The translations under genes were made by a program, and so were the position numbers. The notes beneath the pieces are model-generated. The model saw only the letters and a list, made by a program, of their open reading frames with translations, was not told where the DNA came from and ran no database searches. Source: Massilia sp. erpn (GTDB lineage Bacteria; Pseudomonadota; Gammaproteobacteria; Burkholderiales; Burkholderiaceae_D). Taken from it: DNA of 64,000 nt. The stretch lies in the NCBI RefSeq assembly GCF_024400215.1, contig NZ_CP053748.1, positions 1,798,001-1,862,000 on the forward strand. The letters are read 5' to 3'. Below are positions 46,650 to 56,521 of this stretch, piece by piece. Each line of letters opens with the position of its first letter. Within the stretch, counting starts at the first letter, position 1.

Positions 46650-47534
46650 TCAGCGTTGTCTCCGTTTTTTCGTTTTCGGCTCCACCGCCTTCGCCGATAC
46701 ATCCAGGATCAGCTGGCCGAAAGCCTGGGTGGCCGGGGTTTTTTCCTCACTGCTGCAGATCAGCGCGAAACTGGCTTTCGGCAGCGCGGGCAGGCCGTAG
46801 CAGCCGTCGACGATGCGCATGCCCTCCTCCACGTCTTCCCGCGGCAGCACCGAAACGGCCAGGCCCGACAGGATGGCCGCGCTGATGCCTTGCTGGCTCG
46901 GCGAGGTGAACACGGTTTGCCACTGTACGCCAATTTCGTCCAGCGCGCTGATGCCGACCCGGCGGTTGATGCAGGGCGAGGGAAAGAAGGCCAGCGGCAC
47001 GGGACTGCCTTTCGGCAAATCAAACGACTCGGCGGCCACCCAGACCAGCTGTGTCTGCCTGATACGCCTGCCTTCTTCGCAATCGCCCGGCGTCATGATC
47101 ACAGCAAGGTCCAGCTCCCCTTCCCTGACCAGCGCGCGCAGATCGAGCTGCATATTGACGCGCACATCGAGGCGCACCGAAGGAAAGGCGCGCGCGAACT
47201 GGCATAGCAGGGACGGCAGGCGGTCGCCGACGAAATTTTCCGGCGCGCCAAAGCGCACCTCGCCCGAGATGGGCGAGGGCCGGAAGCGCTGGCCCAGGGC
47301 ATCCAGGGCCAGCAGGATCTGCTGCGCGTAAGGCAGCAGATCTTCGCCATCCTCGGTGGGCGTCAGGCTGCGTGTGGTCCGCTGCAGCAATGGCCGGCCC
47401 AGCTGCTCTTCGAGCCGGCGGATCTGGTGGCTGACGGCCGACTGCGTCAGGTGCAGGCGCTCGGCGGCGCGCGTAAAGCTGCCTGTCTCGTGGACGGCGA
47501 CGAAGGTGCGCAGCAGGGCGGGGTCCAGATTCAT
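46650..47534 (-). CDS. LysR-family regulator of the MFS/VOC group
   Basis: 294 aa. HTH LLRTFVAVHETGSFTRAAERLHLTQSAVSHQIRRLEEQLG; the effector domain follows. It is divergent from a 14-TM exporter (152 bp between starts) and co-directional with the VOC gene, so it probably controls both, perhaps in response to a toxic compound. The C-terminus is rich in Lys/Arg (KTKKRRQR). Confidence 0.88.
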   Translation of the reverse strand: MNLDPALLRTFVAVHETGSFTRAAERLHLTQSAVSHQIRRLEEQLGRPLLQRTTRSLTPTEDGEDLLPYAQQILLALDALGQRFRPSPISGEVRFGAPENFVGDRLPSLLCQFARAFPSVRLDVRVNMQLDLRALVREGELDLAVIMTPGDCEEGRRIRQTQLVWVAAESFDLPKGSPVPLAFFPSPCINRRVGISALDEIGVQWQTVFTSPSQQGISAAILSGLAVSVLPREDVEEGMRIVDGCYGLPALPKASFALICSSEEKTPATQAFGQLILDVSAKAVEPKTKKRRQR

Positions 47535-47686
47535 GGCGTCCGGTCGGGGGCTTATTAATGAAAATTGTTAATGAATTATACAAAATTAAATCATTTGTGG
47601 CATGAGTCGATCTCGCCCAGAATCGCTCCCTCGTTCCGGCCGCTTCTGCAGTCCGGATGCCATGAACCTGTGATGGGAATTCGCTG

Positions 47687-49261
47687 ATGACTCTCTCTTC
47701 CTCCCGAAGAAATTTTTTTGCGCTGGCATCGGTCTGCCTCGCCGCGCTGATGTTTGGATTGGAAATCTCCAGCGTGCCGGTCATCCTGCCGACGCTGGAA
47801 CGCCTGCTGCATGGCGACCTCAAGGATATGCAATGGATCATGAATGCCTACACCATCGCCTGTACCACCGTGCTGATGGCCGCTGGCACGCTCGCTGACC
47901 GCTACGGGCGCAAGCGCCTGTTCCTCCTGACCCTGTTTTGTTTCGGCCTCACCTCGCTCATTTGCGGCCTGGCGGCGAGCATGGCGGTACTGATCGTCAG
48001 CCGCTTCCTGCAAGGCATGAGCGGTGGCGCCATGGTGATCTGCCTGCTGGCGATTCTGTCGCACCAGTTCCGCGAGGAACGTGAGCGCAGTCGCGCCTTT
48101 GGCGTATTCGGCATCGTGTTCGGCGCAGGCCTGGGTTTCGGCCCGTTGGTCGGCGGCGCCATCGTTGCGCTGCTGAGCTGGCAATGGGTGTTTCTGGTGC
48201 ACGTGCCGCTGACGGTGCTGACCTTGTGCCTGGCTTTTTCCGGCGTGCTGGAATCGCGCGACCCGGAAGAAAAGCAGCTGGATCTGGCCGGCATCGCTGC
48301 GCTGTCGCTGGGCGTGTTTGGATTGACCTATTTCATTACGCAAGGACCGGACATCGGCTTCGCCAGTCCTGCCGGCATGGCCATTCTCGGCGCGGCAATA
48401 TGCTGTCTTGCGCTCTTCCTGTATGTGGAGAAGACTGTTGCGCATCCGATGTTCGATTTCTCCGTCTTCAGGATTCCCGCGTTTTCCGGTGCGCTGCTTG
48501 GTTCCATCGGCATGAATTTCAGCTTCTGGCCGCTGATGATCTATCTGCCGCTGTATTTCCAGGCCGTGCTGGGCTATGGCGCCGTCGACGCGGGCCTGGC
48601 GCTGCTGGCCTACACCTTGCCGACCCTGATCGTACCGCCGTTCGCCGAACGCCTGTCCTTGCGCTACCGGCCGGGCGTGGTGATTCCGGCGGGCTTGTTC
48701 ACGCTGGGACTCGGCTTCATGCTGATGTGGCATGGCAGCGGCCTTGAGCACGCCGGCTGGCTCAGCATGCTGCCCGGATGCCTGATCGCCGGCGCCGGGC
48801 TGGGCTTGACCAACACGCCGGTGACCAATACCGCGACCGGTGCGGTGCCGGGGAACCGGGCCGGCATGGCCTCGGGCATCGATATGAGCGCGCGGCTCAT
48901 CACCCTGGCCATCAATATCGCCGTGATGGGCTTTTTGCTGTTCGAAAGCGTGCTGGCTTATCTGCGCGAGCACGCTTCCACCACCCTGTCTCCGGCCCAG
49001 CTGCGCAGTGCCGCCGAAGCGGTCGCCGCGGACCGGTTGGATGCCGCCGGCCCCCTGGCCCAGGCGGCGCTGGCGCAGGGCTTCGCTGCCTTGATGCTGT
49101 ATGGCGGCGCCGGCGTGTGGATCCTGGCGGCGCTGAGTTTTCTCATTTTCCGCACCCGCAATACAGCCCTGTCTTGCGAAGATTCAATCGGCGCCGGCAG
49201 GGAAGGCGGCAGCGCCTGCATCGCGCGGCCCTTGCCCGAGGTAGGGCAGCAGGCTGACTAG
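47687..49261 (+). CDS. MFS drug exporter, DHA2 (14-TM) family
   Basis: 524 aa. 14 predicted TM helices with the DHA2 motif C region (GAGLGFGPLVGGAIV) and motif A (LADRYGRKRLFLLTLFCFG). SmvA/EmrB-like proton-drug antiporter; substrate unknown. ATG 47687. Its last 78 bp overlap the 3' end of the opposite-strand MFS gene, so the two transcripts are complementary over that tail. Confidence 0.9.
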   Translation: MTLSSSRRNFFALASVCLAALMFGLEISSVPVILPTLERLLHGDLKDMQWIMNAYTIACTTVLMAAGTLADRYGRKRLFLLTLFCFGLTSLICGLAASMAVLIVSRFLQGMSGGAMVICLLAILSHQFREERERSRAFGVFGIVFGAGLGFGPLVGGAIVALLSWQWVFLVHVPLTVLTLCLAFSGVLESRDPEEKQLDLAGIAALSLGVFGLTYFITQGPDIGFASPAGMAILGAAICCLALFLYVEKTVAHPMFDFSVFRIPAFSGALLGSIGMNFSFWPLMIYLPLYFQAVLGYGAVDAGLALLAYTLPTLIVPPFAERLSLRYRPGVVIPAGLFTLGLGFMLMWHGSGLEHAGWLSMLPGCLIAGAGLGLTNTPVTNTATGAVPGNRAGMASGIDMSARLITLAINIAVMGFLLFESVLAYLREHASTTLSPAQLRSAAEAVAADRLDAAGPLAQAALAQGFAALMLYGGAGVWILAALSFLIFRTRNTALSCEDSIGAGREGGSACIARPLPEVGQQAD

Positions 49262-50365
49262 GCCGAGGAAGGCCAGCGCGACGCCGACCCACAGCGGCGA
49301 GCGCAGACCATAGCCGGCGGCAATGCCGGCGCCGCCGGCCCAGGAGCCGACGCTCAGGCCGATATTGATGACGGAGGTGTGCACGGTGTTGACCAGCGGT
49401 CCGGGATGCGCCGTCCGCATCACGCGGGCGATGATGGCGGGATTCATCGACATGCCGACCAGGCCGGTCACGATCAGCAGCACGATGCTGATGCTCTGGT
49501 TGTGGGCGAAGACGGCGAACAGCGCCAGGCTCGAACCCAGCACGATCATGCCGCCCACCATGAGGGGAATGGTGTACTGGTCGGCAAAACGGCCCACCAC
49601 GCCGTTGCCCACCACGTTGGCGATGCCGTACACGCCCAGCAGCCAGGGAATGGAAGAAGCGGGGAAACCGCTGATCTCGGTCAGGATCGGCGTGAAATAG
49701 CTGAAGGCCGCGAAGATGGCGCCGATGATCAGGGCGCTGCTGGCATAGGCTGCCCACAGGTGGCGGTTACGGAACTCGCGCAGCTCGTCGCCCAGGCTGA
49801 GCGTGTCGGATGCCTTGGAACGCGGCACCAGCAGCGCGATGAGCGCCAGGCACAGGCCGGCCAGCGCCACCACCAGCCAGAAGCTGGCGCGCCAGCCGAA
49901 GTGCTGGTCGATCAGTGTGCTGACCGGCACGCCCACCACGCCAGCCAGCATCAGGCCGCCGATCACCACGGCGGCTGCGCGGCCGCGCGACTGCGGCGGG
50001 ACGACGTCGGCGCAGATCGCCAGCGACAGGCCAAAGCAGACGGAGCCGGCCACGCCCGTGGCCAGCCGGGCCATGGCCATGAATTCATAGCTGGTGGCCG
50101 AGGCCGCGGCGGCCTGGGCCAGCGCATACAGGCCCAGCAGCCACAGCAATCCTTGCTTGTTCGGGATGCGCAGCTTGAGCAAGCCGATGGTGAACAGCGG
50201 CCCGCCGATCACCATGCCCATGGCGTAGAGCGAGATCAGGTAACCGATCTGCGCCAGCGGCTGGCCCATGGCCTGGGCCAGCGACGGCATCATGCCCGCC
50301 ACCATGAATTCGGACGTGGTTATTGAAAAGATCGTCAACCCGAGAATGTAGACAAGCAGCGGCAT
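49184..50365 (-). CDS. MFS exporter (AraJ/DHA1-like) linked to the violacein operon
   Basis: 393 aa, 12 TM helices (PLLVYILGLTIFSITTSEFM start typical of DHA1 arabinose-efflux-like proteins; MARLATGVAGSVCFGLSLAI). ATG 50365 is preceded by AAGGAAG. It lies 121 bp downstream of vioE on the same strand, the gap holding two hairpins. It may export violacein, an intermediate, or something unrelated (inference). The 3' end overlaps the convergent DHA2 gene. Confidence 0.87.
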   Translation of the reverse strand: MPLLVYILGLTIFSITTSEFMVAGMMPSLAQAMGQPLAQIGYLISLYAMGMVIGGPLFTIGLLKLRIPNKQGLLWLLGLYALAQAAAASATSYEFMAMARLATGVAGSVCFGLSLAICADVVPPQSRGRAAAVVIGGLMLAGVVGVPVSTLIDQHFGWRASFWLVVALAGLCLALIALLVPRSKASDTLSLGDELREFRNRHLWAAYASSALIIGAIFAAFSYFTPILTEISGFPASSIPWLLGVYGIANVVGNGVVGRFADQYTIPLMVGGMIVLGSSLALFAVFAHNQSISIVLLIVTGLVGMSMNPAIIARVMRTAHPGPLVNTVHTSVINIGLSVGSWAGGAGIAAGYGLRSPLWVGVALAFLGLVSLLPYLGQGPRDAGAAAFPAGAD

Positions 50366-50412
50366 ACGGCTTCCTTCAAGAGCAATGAGCAAGAAAATGG
50401 AATGGTTAAGAT

Positions 50413-50473
50413 GGCGGAGAAACCGCCCAGGCAGCCCGACTGGTGGATGCGAATGCGCGTCCACCAAGCCGGG
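50413..50473 (-). terminator. Two hairpins between vioE and the MFS gene
   Basis: CCGCC/GGCGG arms at 50413-50427 and a larger stem at 50435-50473 (CCCG and TGGTGGA pairing with TCCACCA and CGGG). Neither is followed by a T-run in the minus direction, so partial termination or mRNA protection is more likely than a full stop. Confidence 0.45.
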
Positions 50474-50486
50474 CCGGTTTGTGCTG

Positions 50487-51083
50487 CTAGCGGGATGAAA
50501 TGGCGCTTCTTTCCAGTTTAAAAATACTGTCCGCGATTTCGCCGGCAAAGAAGTTCGGGAAGTCGCGTACCGACTGATGCTGCGCATCGTTGCCGGTGAC
50601 CATGCGCAGCAAGTGGTTGCCGCCGGCCTGCAGGTAGAAGACCGAGGGCGCCTTGCCTGGCCGTTCCAGCACCCAGGCGTCGGCTTCCTGGCCCAGTACG
50701 GTGTGGCGGCCGTCGTGGCGCGCCTCGCCGTCGATCAGGATGGCCTGCGGCAGGAACAGTTCGTGGAAGGGCGTCACCTCATCCGGCAGTGCCGTTTCGT
50801 ACAGCTCGCTGCCCGCACCCACCGCTTCCCTGGCATAGGCCACTTTCTGCTTGCGGCTTTGTTCGCGCCGGGCGTCGCCGATTTCCGACATCCAGAGCCG
50901 GTGGCCGGTTTCCTTTTCCGACCAGGGATTGAACAGGCCATCGATGCGGCAGATATTGCGGCCGTAATCGAACCAGCAATAGCCGGAAGTGATCTGGTCG
51001 TCCTCCTGCATCGGCGTCCAATACGAGACATAGGCGCTGCTCCATTGCAGCGGCAGCAGTGGTGGGGTGGCGTGTGCGGGCAT
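50487..51083 (-). CDS. vioE: Violacein biosynthesis protein VioE
   Basis: 198 aa. Cofactor-free enzyme that performs the 1,2-indole shift, turning the IPA-imine dimer made by VioA/VioB into prodeoxyviolaceinic acid. The diagnostic core is highly conserved: WSSAYVSYWTPMQEDDQITS, GYCWFDYGRNICRIDGLFNP and LRMVTGNDA. It is slightly longer than the Chromobacterium protein at the C-terminus. Start ATG 51083 with AAGGAG; 9 bp from the vioD stop. Confidence 0.97.
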   Translation of the reverse strand: MPAHATPPLLPLQWSSAYVSYWTPMQEDDQITSGYCWFDYGRNICRIDGLFNPWSEKETGHRLWMSEIGDARREQSRKQKVAYAREAVGAGSELYETALPDEVTPFHELFLPQAILIDGEARHDGRHTVLGQEADAWVLERPGKAPSVFYLQAGGNHLLRMVTGNDAQHQSVRDFPNFFAGEIADSIFKLERSAISSR

Positions 51084-51092
51084 GGTTTCTCC

Positions 51093-52211
51093 TTATCGGC
51101 CCAGGGCGTAGCCGAGGCTGGCCATCAGCGCATCCTGCAGCGGCGGCAAGTTCTTGCGGCGGGCGTCGAAGCTGGCGGTCAGCTCCTCATTACTCAGCGC
51201 AATACGCTCGCTCACGGTTTCGAACCACAGGCGGCTGCTGTTGGCGTGTTCCTTGAACAGCTGCACCAGCGGCACGGCGCGCGCATTGAAGTTCTCCAGC
51301 GCAGCAGGCACGCCGGCATCGGTATTCAGGGTCTTCGCCAGCAGCAGGGCCACCACCACCGCCATCGTCGTGCCGTGGCCGATCGAGAAGTGGCCGGTTT
51401 GCAGCGCATCGCCGATCAGCACGAACTTGCCGTCATAGGCCAGATCGTGGCTGAGGGTCATGAAGTTGCGCCAGCCCTGGCCCGGCTGGCTGAGCAGCTC
51501 ATGCCCGCCCAGTTCGGCCTCGAAGACCTTGGCGACATAGGTGGCGGCGTCGCGCTCGGAGCGCGCTTCCAGTTCGGCGCGGGCAAACGTCTCCTCGCTG
51601 CACTCGACGACGAAGGTGCTCATCTTGTCCGAGTACTTATAGGAGTGGCCGACGAAAATGCCGTGCGAGCTGCTGCGGAATACCAGGTTCATCTGGTCGA
51701 ACAGCTGGGTGGTGCCGTACCACATGTATTTATTGCTGCCGAAATCGACATGCGGCGCCAGCGCCGGCGGCAGGTCCAGCGTTTTGTAATTGAGGCCGTT
51801 GGCCACGACGACCAGGTCGTACTCGGCTTCCAGCGCTTCCTTGCTGGCCGGTGGCGTTTCGTAGCTGATCGGGATGCCGGCCGCCACGCATTTGGCGCGC
51901 AGCGCATGCACCAGGCCGCGCCGTTCGGCGCCGCACAGCGTGACGCCGGTGCTCATCAGATTCGGCTGGTTATTGTGCACCAGCTTGAATTCTTCCAGGA
52001 ATTGCGGATGCAGCTTTTCCGGCGCTTCGATATACGAGAGCGGATTGGCAGGATGGTGCGGTGGCCGGCCCGGCAGTACCACGCCCCAGCCCAGCACTTC
52101 CTCCGGGGTGTTCTTTTCCACGATGCTGATATCCCAGCCAGGCTGCGACTGCTTCAGTTGGTTGGCAAAAATCAATCCTGCCGGTCCAGCGCCGATAACG
52201 AGAATCTTCAT
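51093..52211 (-). CDS. vioD: Protodeoxyviolaceinate monooxygenase VioD
   Basis: 372 aa flavoprotein hydroxylase that oxygenates one indole ring at C5, giving violacein rather than deoxyviolacein. FAD fold KILVIGAGPAGLIFANQLK at the N-terminus; second FAD motif LIGDALQTGHFSIGHGTTMA. The ATG at 52211 shares one base with the vioC stop (TAATG), so translation is coupled. An open frame nine codons longer is not the likely start. Confidence 0.97.
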   Translation of the reverse strand: MKILVIGAGPAGLIFANQLKQSQPGWDISIVEKNTPEEVLGWGVVLPGRPPHHPANPLSYIEAPEKLHPQFLEEFKLVHNNQPNLMSTGVTLCGAERRGLVHALRAKCVAAGIPISYETPPASKEALEAEYDLVVVANGLNYKTLDLPPALAPHVDFGSNKYMWYGTTQLFDQMNLVFRSSSHGIFVGHSYKYSDKMSTFVVECSEETFARAELEARSERDAATYVAKVFEAELGGHELLSQPGQGWRNFMTLSHDLAYDGKFVLIGDALQTGHFSIGHGTTMAVVVALLLAKTLNTDAGVPAALENFNARAVPLVQLFKEHANSSRLWFETVSERIALSNEELTASFDARRKNLPPLQDALMASLGYALGR

Positions 52212-53497
52212 TAATTTACCCTTCCAAGTTTGTACCAAACGTTTTGTTTCTTCTGGATTTGCTGCAGCTCATCGTAGGGAACCGATGTGAAGTACAGTTT
52301 CTCCGCCATATCGGGCGGATAAACGCGGGGGAATTTCTTGTGCATATAGCGGGTGTACCGGGTCTGCAGGAAGAAAATCAGATTCGGGTTGCTCAGCGTT
52401 TCGTAGTTGGCGATCGCCATATCCTGCATGGCGTCGGCCTCCACCTTGCGCTGGCGGGTGAAGTCGGACAAGGTCAGGTCCAGCGCATTGCCATGCTTTT
52501 CCAGCAGCTTGACGAAGACGTGCACGTCTTCCAGCGCCATATTCATGCCCTGGCCCAGGAAAGGTGCGGTGGCGTGTGCCGCGTCGCCGATCAGCACCAC
52601 ATTGCCCTTGTAGTGGAAGGTACTGGAACGGACATTGATGAGGTCGTTGCTCGGCAGGGCGATGTATTGCTCCATCAATTCCTTGCGGCTGGCTTCCGGC
52701 AGCATGCTGAAATAACGGTTGAAGAAATCGGCCATGGCTTCCGGATTTTGTGTCGCCAGGCTGGGCGTGCCGGTGTAGGGCAGGCAGATGGCGAAGCTGA
52801 TGCTGCCGTCCGGGATGGTGGCGGCGCGACCGGCAAACAGGCCGCGCGAATCCATGCCGAAGAAGTACAGCAGATCCTTGCGGAAGCCGAGCGCCTCGGC
52901 CTTCGGCAGCACCACCGTCTTGTAGCCGTGGCGGAAGAAGGTCTGCTTGAACTCGAAGCGCCGCATGCTGCTCTGCATGGCGCGCCGCACTGCCGAGTGG
53001 GCGCCGTCGGCGCCGATGATCAGGTCGCCATGCAGATGCTGCAGGGCGCCGTCCGGCCCCTGGATCAGCACGGTTTTCCGGTCCAGGTCGACGTCCAGGC
53101 ATTTATGCTCGAAGTGGTATTTCACCTTGTGCAGGGCGGCGTATTTGTTGAGCAGGCGCTGGAAGGCGTTGCGGTTCAGCGACAGGGGATACAGGCCTTC
53201 GAGCGGATGCAGCTCGCGCACCTTGTATTGGCCGCGCACGCAAAACGCCATGCCCACCACGGGTTCGCCGCACTGGTCCAGATCCTGCTTGCTGATGCCG
53301 GCCCCGAGCACCGCCTTGATGCCGCGCACGGTCATGCTGACGCCGATGGCGCGCGAGTTGATCGGATCGGCTTTTGGATTTTCCTGCAGCGGGTCGCTGC
53401 GCTTTTCCACAACCTGGACGTGGTGTCCGCGTTGCGCCAGATAGATGGCGGTGAGGCTACCTGCCAAGCCGCCGCCGACGATGATGATTTTGTGCAT
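52211..53497 (-). CDS. vioC: Violacein synthase / deoxyviolaceinate monooxygenase VioC
   Basis: 428 aa FAD monooxygenase, the last enzyme, which hydroxylates the other indole at C2 to form the oxindole. Features: IIIVGGGLAGSLTAIYLAQR, GADGAHSAVRRAM, and GDAAHATAPFLGQGMNMALE; length matches the Chromobacterium protein. The ATG follows the vioB TGA directly (TGAATG). Needs NAD(P)H and oxygen. Confidence 0.97.
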   Translation of the reverse strand: MHKIIIVGGGLAGSLTAIYLAQRGHHVQVVEKRSDPLQENPKADPINSRAIGVSMTVRGIKAVLGAGISKQDLDQCGEPVVGMAFCVRGQYKVRELHPLEGLYPLSLNRNAFQRLLNKYAALHKVKYHFEHKCLDVDLDRKTVLIQGPDGALQHLHGDLIIGADGAHSAVRRAMQSSMRRFEFKQTFFRHGYKTVVLPKAEALGFRKDLLYFFGMDSRGLFAGRAATIPDGSISFAICLPYTGTPSLATQNPEAMADFFNRYFSMLPEASRKELMEQYIALPSNDLINVRSSTFHYKGNVVLIGDAAHATAPFLGQGMNMALEDVHVFVKLLEKHGNALDLTLSDFTRQRKVEADAMQDMAIANYETLSNPNLIFFLQTRYTRYMHKKFPRVYPPDMAEKLYFTSVPYDELQQIQKKQNVWYKLGRVN

Positions 53498-56400
53498 TCA
53501 GGCCTCTCTTGACATCTTTCCCCGAGATAAATCGGTCAGTTGCTGATTAAAAAACTCCAACATTTCGATCGGCGCCAAGCCGACCACGCCCGCTTCCAGA
53601 CTGCGGGCGTACTGCGCCAGCGCCAGGCATTTCTGCGCCAGCTGCTCGCAGCCCGTGCTGTAGTCGCTGCTGATCTGGCTGCTGAGCGGCGTGGGCACGG
53701 GCGGTCCGGCATTGCGCCCGGGCAGGCCGGACGGCATATTCATCAGCGCGGCCGACAGGGGCCGCAGCAAGCCGGTCATGATGTCGATGGCGGCATTCAT
53801 CAGGCGCGAACGGCGCAGGCTGCCCAGCGGCTGCTGCGCGAAATGGTGGGCCATCAGGGCGAAGGTCAGCTCGTTGCAGCCCTGATACAGCTGCATCAGC
53901 GAACGCGTCCTGGGATCGGTCACGACATTGCAATCCGCGCGCGCTTCCAGCACCGGATTTTTCAGCGCCGGAATGGCTGGTTCGAACGGTTTTGCGCAGG
54001 CCGCGAACTGGCCGGCCAGGGTGCGCAGGCGCTGGAAATGCGAGGAATCGAAATGCGGCGAGTCGACCGCCACGCCCTCCCCCTGTTCGGTGACGAAGTC
54101 GATGGCGAACAGCGCGCTGTCGCGGTCGCTCACTTCCAGCTGGTAGCCGGGATAGGCGCGGTTGGTCAGCTCCTTGAGGAACAGGTGGTGCTCGCCGCCG
54201 CTCTTGCCGCCGCCGGCCGGGAACAGCTCCGGCAGATCGGTCAGCGCCTGGCGGATGGCGATATAGAAGCTGGCGATGGACTTGCCCGGCGTTGGAATAT
54301 AGTCGGGCCATTCGAAGCGCACGAAGCGCGCCAGCACATGTTCGGAGAACGGTTCGAAGGCAAATTCCGTGTCCAGGCCGAAGCGTTGCCGCGCCGCCTG
54401 TCCCAGCACGGGCACGCCGGCATAGAAGGGTTCGCCCAGCGCCATCAGCACATTGTTGACCAGCAGGTAGTGGATCATCTCCTCATGGGCGATTTCCAGC
54501 AGGGCGCCGCGCGCACCGCTGTTGCGGCGCCGGTCTTCGCCGCCGCAAGCCAGTTCCAGCTCGGCCGGCAGCCAGCGCCCTGCTTTCACCTGTTGCAGCC
54601 CCTGCTCGTAATTGGGAATCGAATATGCGGCATACAGGTACTGCAGCATGAGCGACAGTTCCAGGTCGATCGCCCTCTTCAATTCCTCGACCAGCTCGCC
54701 TTTACAGCGGATGACGTGGGCCGTGCCCGCTTCCGGCTGCGCCGTCTTGGCGGCGGCCTCGACCTGGGTCAGGTATTTCAGGAACAGGCGCGATTTCGGC
54801 AGCGACAGCTCGCGCGTGCTCGGCATGTAATAGCTTTTGTCGCGGTTCTGCGGATCGCACATCTGCCACATCAGGCGCGAATAGGTCTCGCACTTGCACT
54901 GGTCCGCCAGGCTGAACACCTTGTCCGACATGAAGGGATAGATCAGCTCGTAATAGCTCATCACGTGCCGGTAGAGGAAGGCATAGTCGACCTGCTCGGC
55001 CGGCACCTCGTCCAGATGCCAGTCATCGGGCAGCACGCGCACGCCGATGTACTGCGCCTCCCGGCCTTCGCCCAGCATGATGCGGGTGGCGCCGGAACGG
55101 CGGCCCGTGATGCGCAGCTCGGCGTAGCCGCTTCCTTGCGCGGAAGGCTCCAGTTCCAGGGCCAGCATCTCGCCGTCCTGCGCCTGCACCGCCAGCGCCG
55201 GATGGGCCGCCAGCGCGCCGCGGAAACGGCTTTGCAGCGTGATGGTCTGCGGGAAGTCGTGCTGCTTCTTCCGGTTCGGCGCTTCCAGATACAGCAGGTT
55301 GCTGTCGGACTGCAGCACCCAGTCGGTTTCGTCCCACTGCGCCTGCGCGCTGCTCAGGCTGAGCGCGCCGGACGCCGCTTCGGCGTGCTGCAGCGGCACG
55401 TCGATGACGCCATGGTGGCGCCAGTAATCCAGGTACAGCTGTTCCGGGATGCGCGCCAGCAGCGCGCCATCGGCGCCGTGCAGCAGCAGGTCGCCCAGCG
55501 CCTGCTTGCCGCCCAGAGCATGGGTCGGATGCTGTTCCGACACGGCGCTGGCCGCGCGCGTGGTGAAGGGAATGGCGGTCGGCATATTCAGCGAAACGCG
55601 GTCGGCATGCACCTGCACCAGCACCGGCCCCAGGCGGCTCTGGCGCGGCAGCAGCAGGCGGCCGGCCGGATAGGTGGCCAGCTCGTCGCGCCGCCACAGC
55701 CCGATGCTGCCGGCCAAGTCGTAAAACACCTGTGAATCGGGCTTCGGCGGCGTCGACATATTGAACAAGGCATACTGCACCGTCAGCCCCAGCACATCCT
55801 CATCGGCCAGTGCTTCCTGCAAGGCGCGCAGACTGTGCGGCAGTGCCGCCTCCTGGTTGAAGAGGAAATTCGCATCCTGTTTGGCCACGGAAAACTGGAA
55901 CACCCGCGAGCGGCCGAATTCATCGTCCAGGAAATGCCCGCTGCGTTCCGTGATATGGCCGTGGCCCAGCAGGCGCACCGAATGCGCCTGCGGCAGGTCG
56001 GCACTGAACAGGCTGGGCGTATTTGCCGTGGCCTGCTTGCCGCTTAGCGTGAACTGGCCGGCGTAAATCAGCGTGCTGTCCGGCTCGGCGGGATTCTGAT
56101 CGACCCAGCGCGCACGGTTGACGGTCGTGCGCAGATAGTCGTTGTAATGCCCCCATAAGGCCAGCTTGGCGCCGACCAGATTGTCTTCGGTATCGACTGC
56201 GCCTGCCTGCAGCTGAACGCCGGTAATTTTGGCGTTTTCCCACGCAAAATGATTATTGCCGCAAGCGTTGTAGCCCGCCGCCTGGCTGAAAATGCCTTCC
56301 GGGTCCGGCTTGCCCTCGGCATTGAAGCGCGGCGCAAGCTGTTTCAGGTGTTCATGGAACTCCGACGGCGGCCGCTCCAGATCGAAAGGCGCGCCCGCGA

Positions 56401-56515
56401 TCGATACCGTATTGCTGGCGATATCGATATGGCCGTGGGTATTGCGATTTGCAGTCGGCACATTGGCACGGGCAAAGCCTCGGAAATGGAAGCGCGGAAA
56501 ATCAAGAATACTCAT
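53498..56515 (-). CDS. vioB: Iminophenyl-pyruvate dimer synthase VioB
   Basis: 1005 aa. Couples two indole-3-pyruvate imines made by VioA. N-terminal segment MSILDFPRFHFRGFARANVP is diagnostic; a ferritin-like helical domain with putative metal ligands follows in the C-terminal half (DLELSLMLQYLYAAYSIPN, LEIAHEEMIHYLLVNNVLMA). It starts 6 bp after the vioA stop. Length agrees with the known family (about 1000 aa). Confidence 0.97.
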   Translation of the reverse strand: MSILDFPRFHFRGFARANVPTANRNTHGHIDIASNTVSIAGAPFDLERPPSEFHEHLKQLAPRFNAEGKPDPEGIFSQAAGYNACGNNHFAWENAKITGVQLQAGAVDTEDNLVGAKLALWGHYNDYLRTTVNRARWVDQNPAEPDSTLIYAGQFTLSGKQATANTPSLFSADLPQAHSVRLLGHGHITERSGHFLDDEFGRSRVFQFSVAKQDANFLFNQEAALPHSLRALQEALADEDVLGLTVQYALFNMSTPPKPDSQVFYDLAGSIGLWRRDELATYPAGRLLLPRQSRLGPVLVQVHADRVSLNMPTAIPFTTRAASAVSEQHPTHALGGKQALGDLLLHGADGALLARIPEQLYLDYWRHHGVIDVPLQHAEAASGALSLSSAQAQWDETDWVLQSDSNLLYLEAPNRKKQHDFPQTITLQSRFRGALAAHPALAVQAQDGEMLALELEPSAQGSGYAELRITGRRSGATRIMLGEGREAQYIGVRVLPDDWHLDEVPAEQVDYAFLYRHVMSYYELIYPFMSDKVFSLADQCKCETYSRLMWQMCDPQNRDKSYYMPSTRELSLPKSRLFLKYLTQVEAAAKTAQPEAGTAHVIRCKGELVEELKRAIDLELSLMLQYLYAAYSIPNYEQGLQQVKAGRWLPAELELACGGEDRRRNSGARGALLEIAHEEMIHYLLVNNVLMALGEPFYAGVPVLGQAARQRFGLDTEFAFEPFSEHVLARFVRFEWPDYIPTPGKSIASFYIAIRQALTDLPELFPAGGGKSGGEHHLFLKELTNRAYPGYQLEVSDRDSALFAIDFVTEQGEGVAVDSPHFDSSHFQRLRTLAGQFAACAKPFEPAIPALKNPVLEARADCNVVTDPRTRSLMQLYQGCNELTFALMAHHFAQQPLGSLRRSRLMNAAIDIMTGLLRPLSAALMNMPSGLPGRNAGPPVPTPLSSQISSDYSTGCEQLAQKCLALAQYARSLEAGVVGLAPIEMLEFFNQQLTDLSRGKMSREA

Positions 56516-56521
56516 AGGCGC

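Noticed and set aside
53540..55735. 731-codon open frame opposite vioB
   Set aside because: Antisense of a strongly conserved gene; product has no domain-like pattern.
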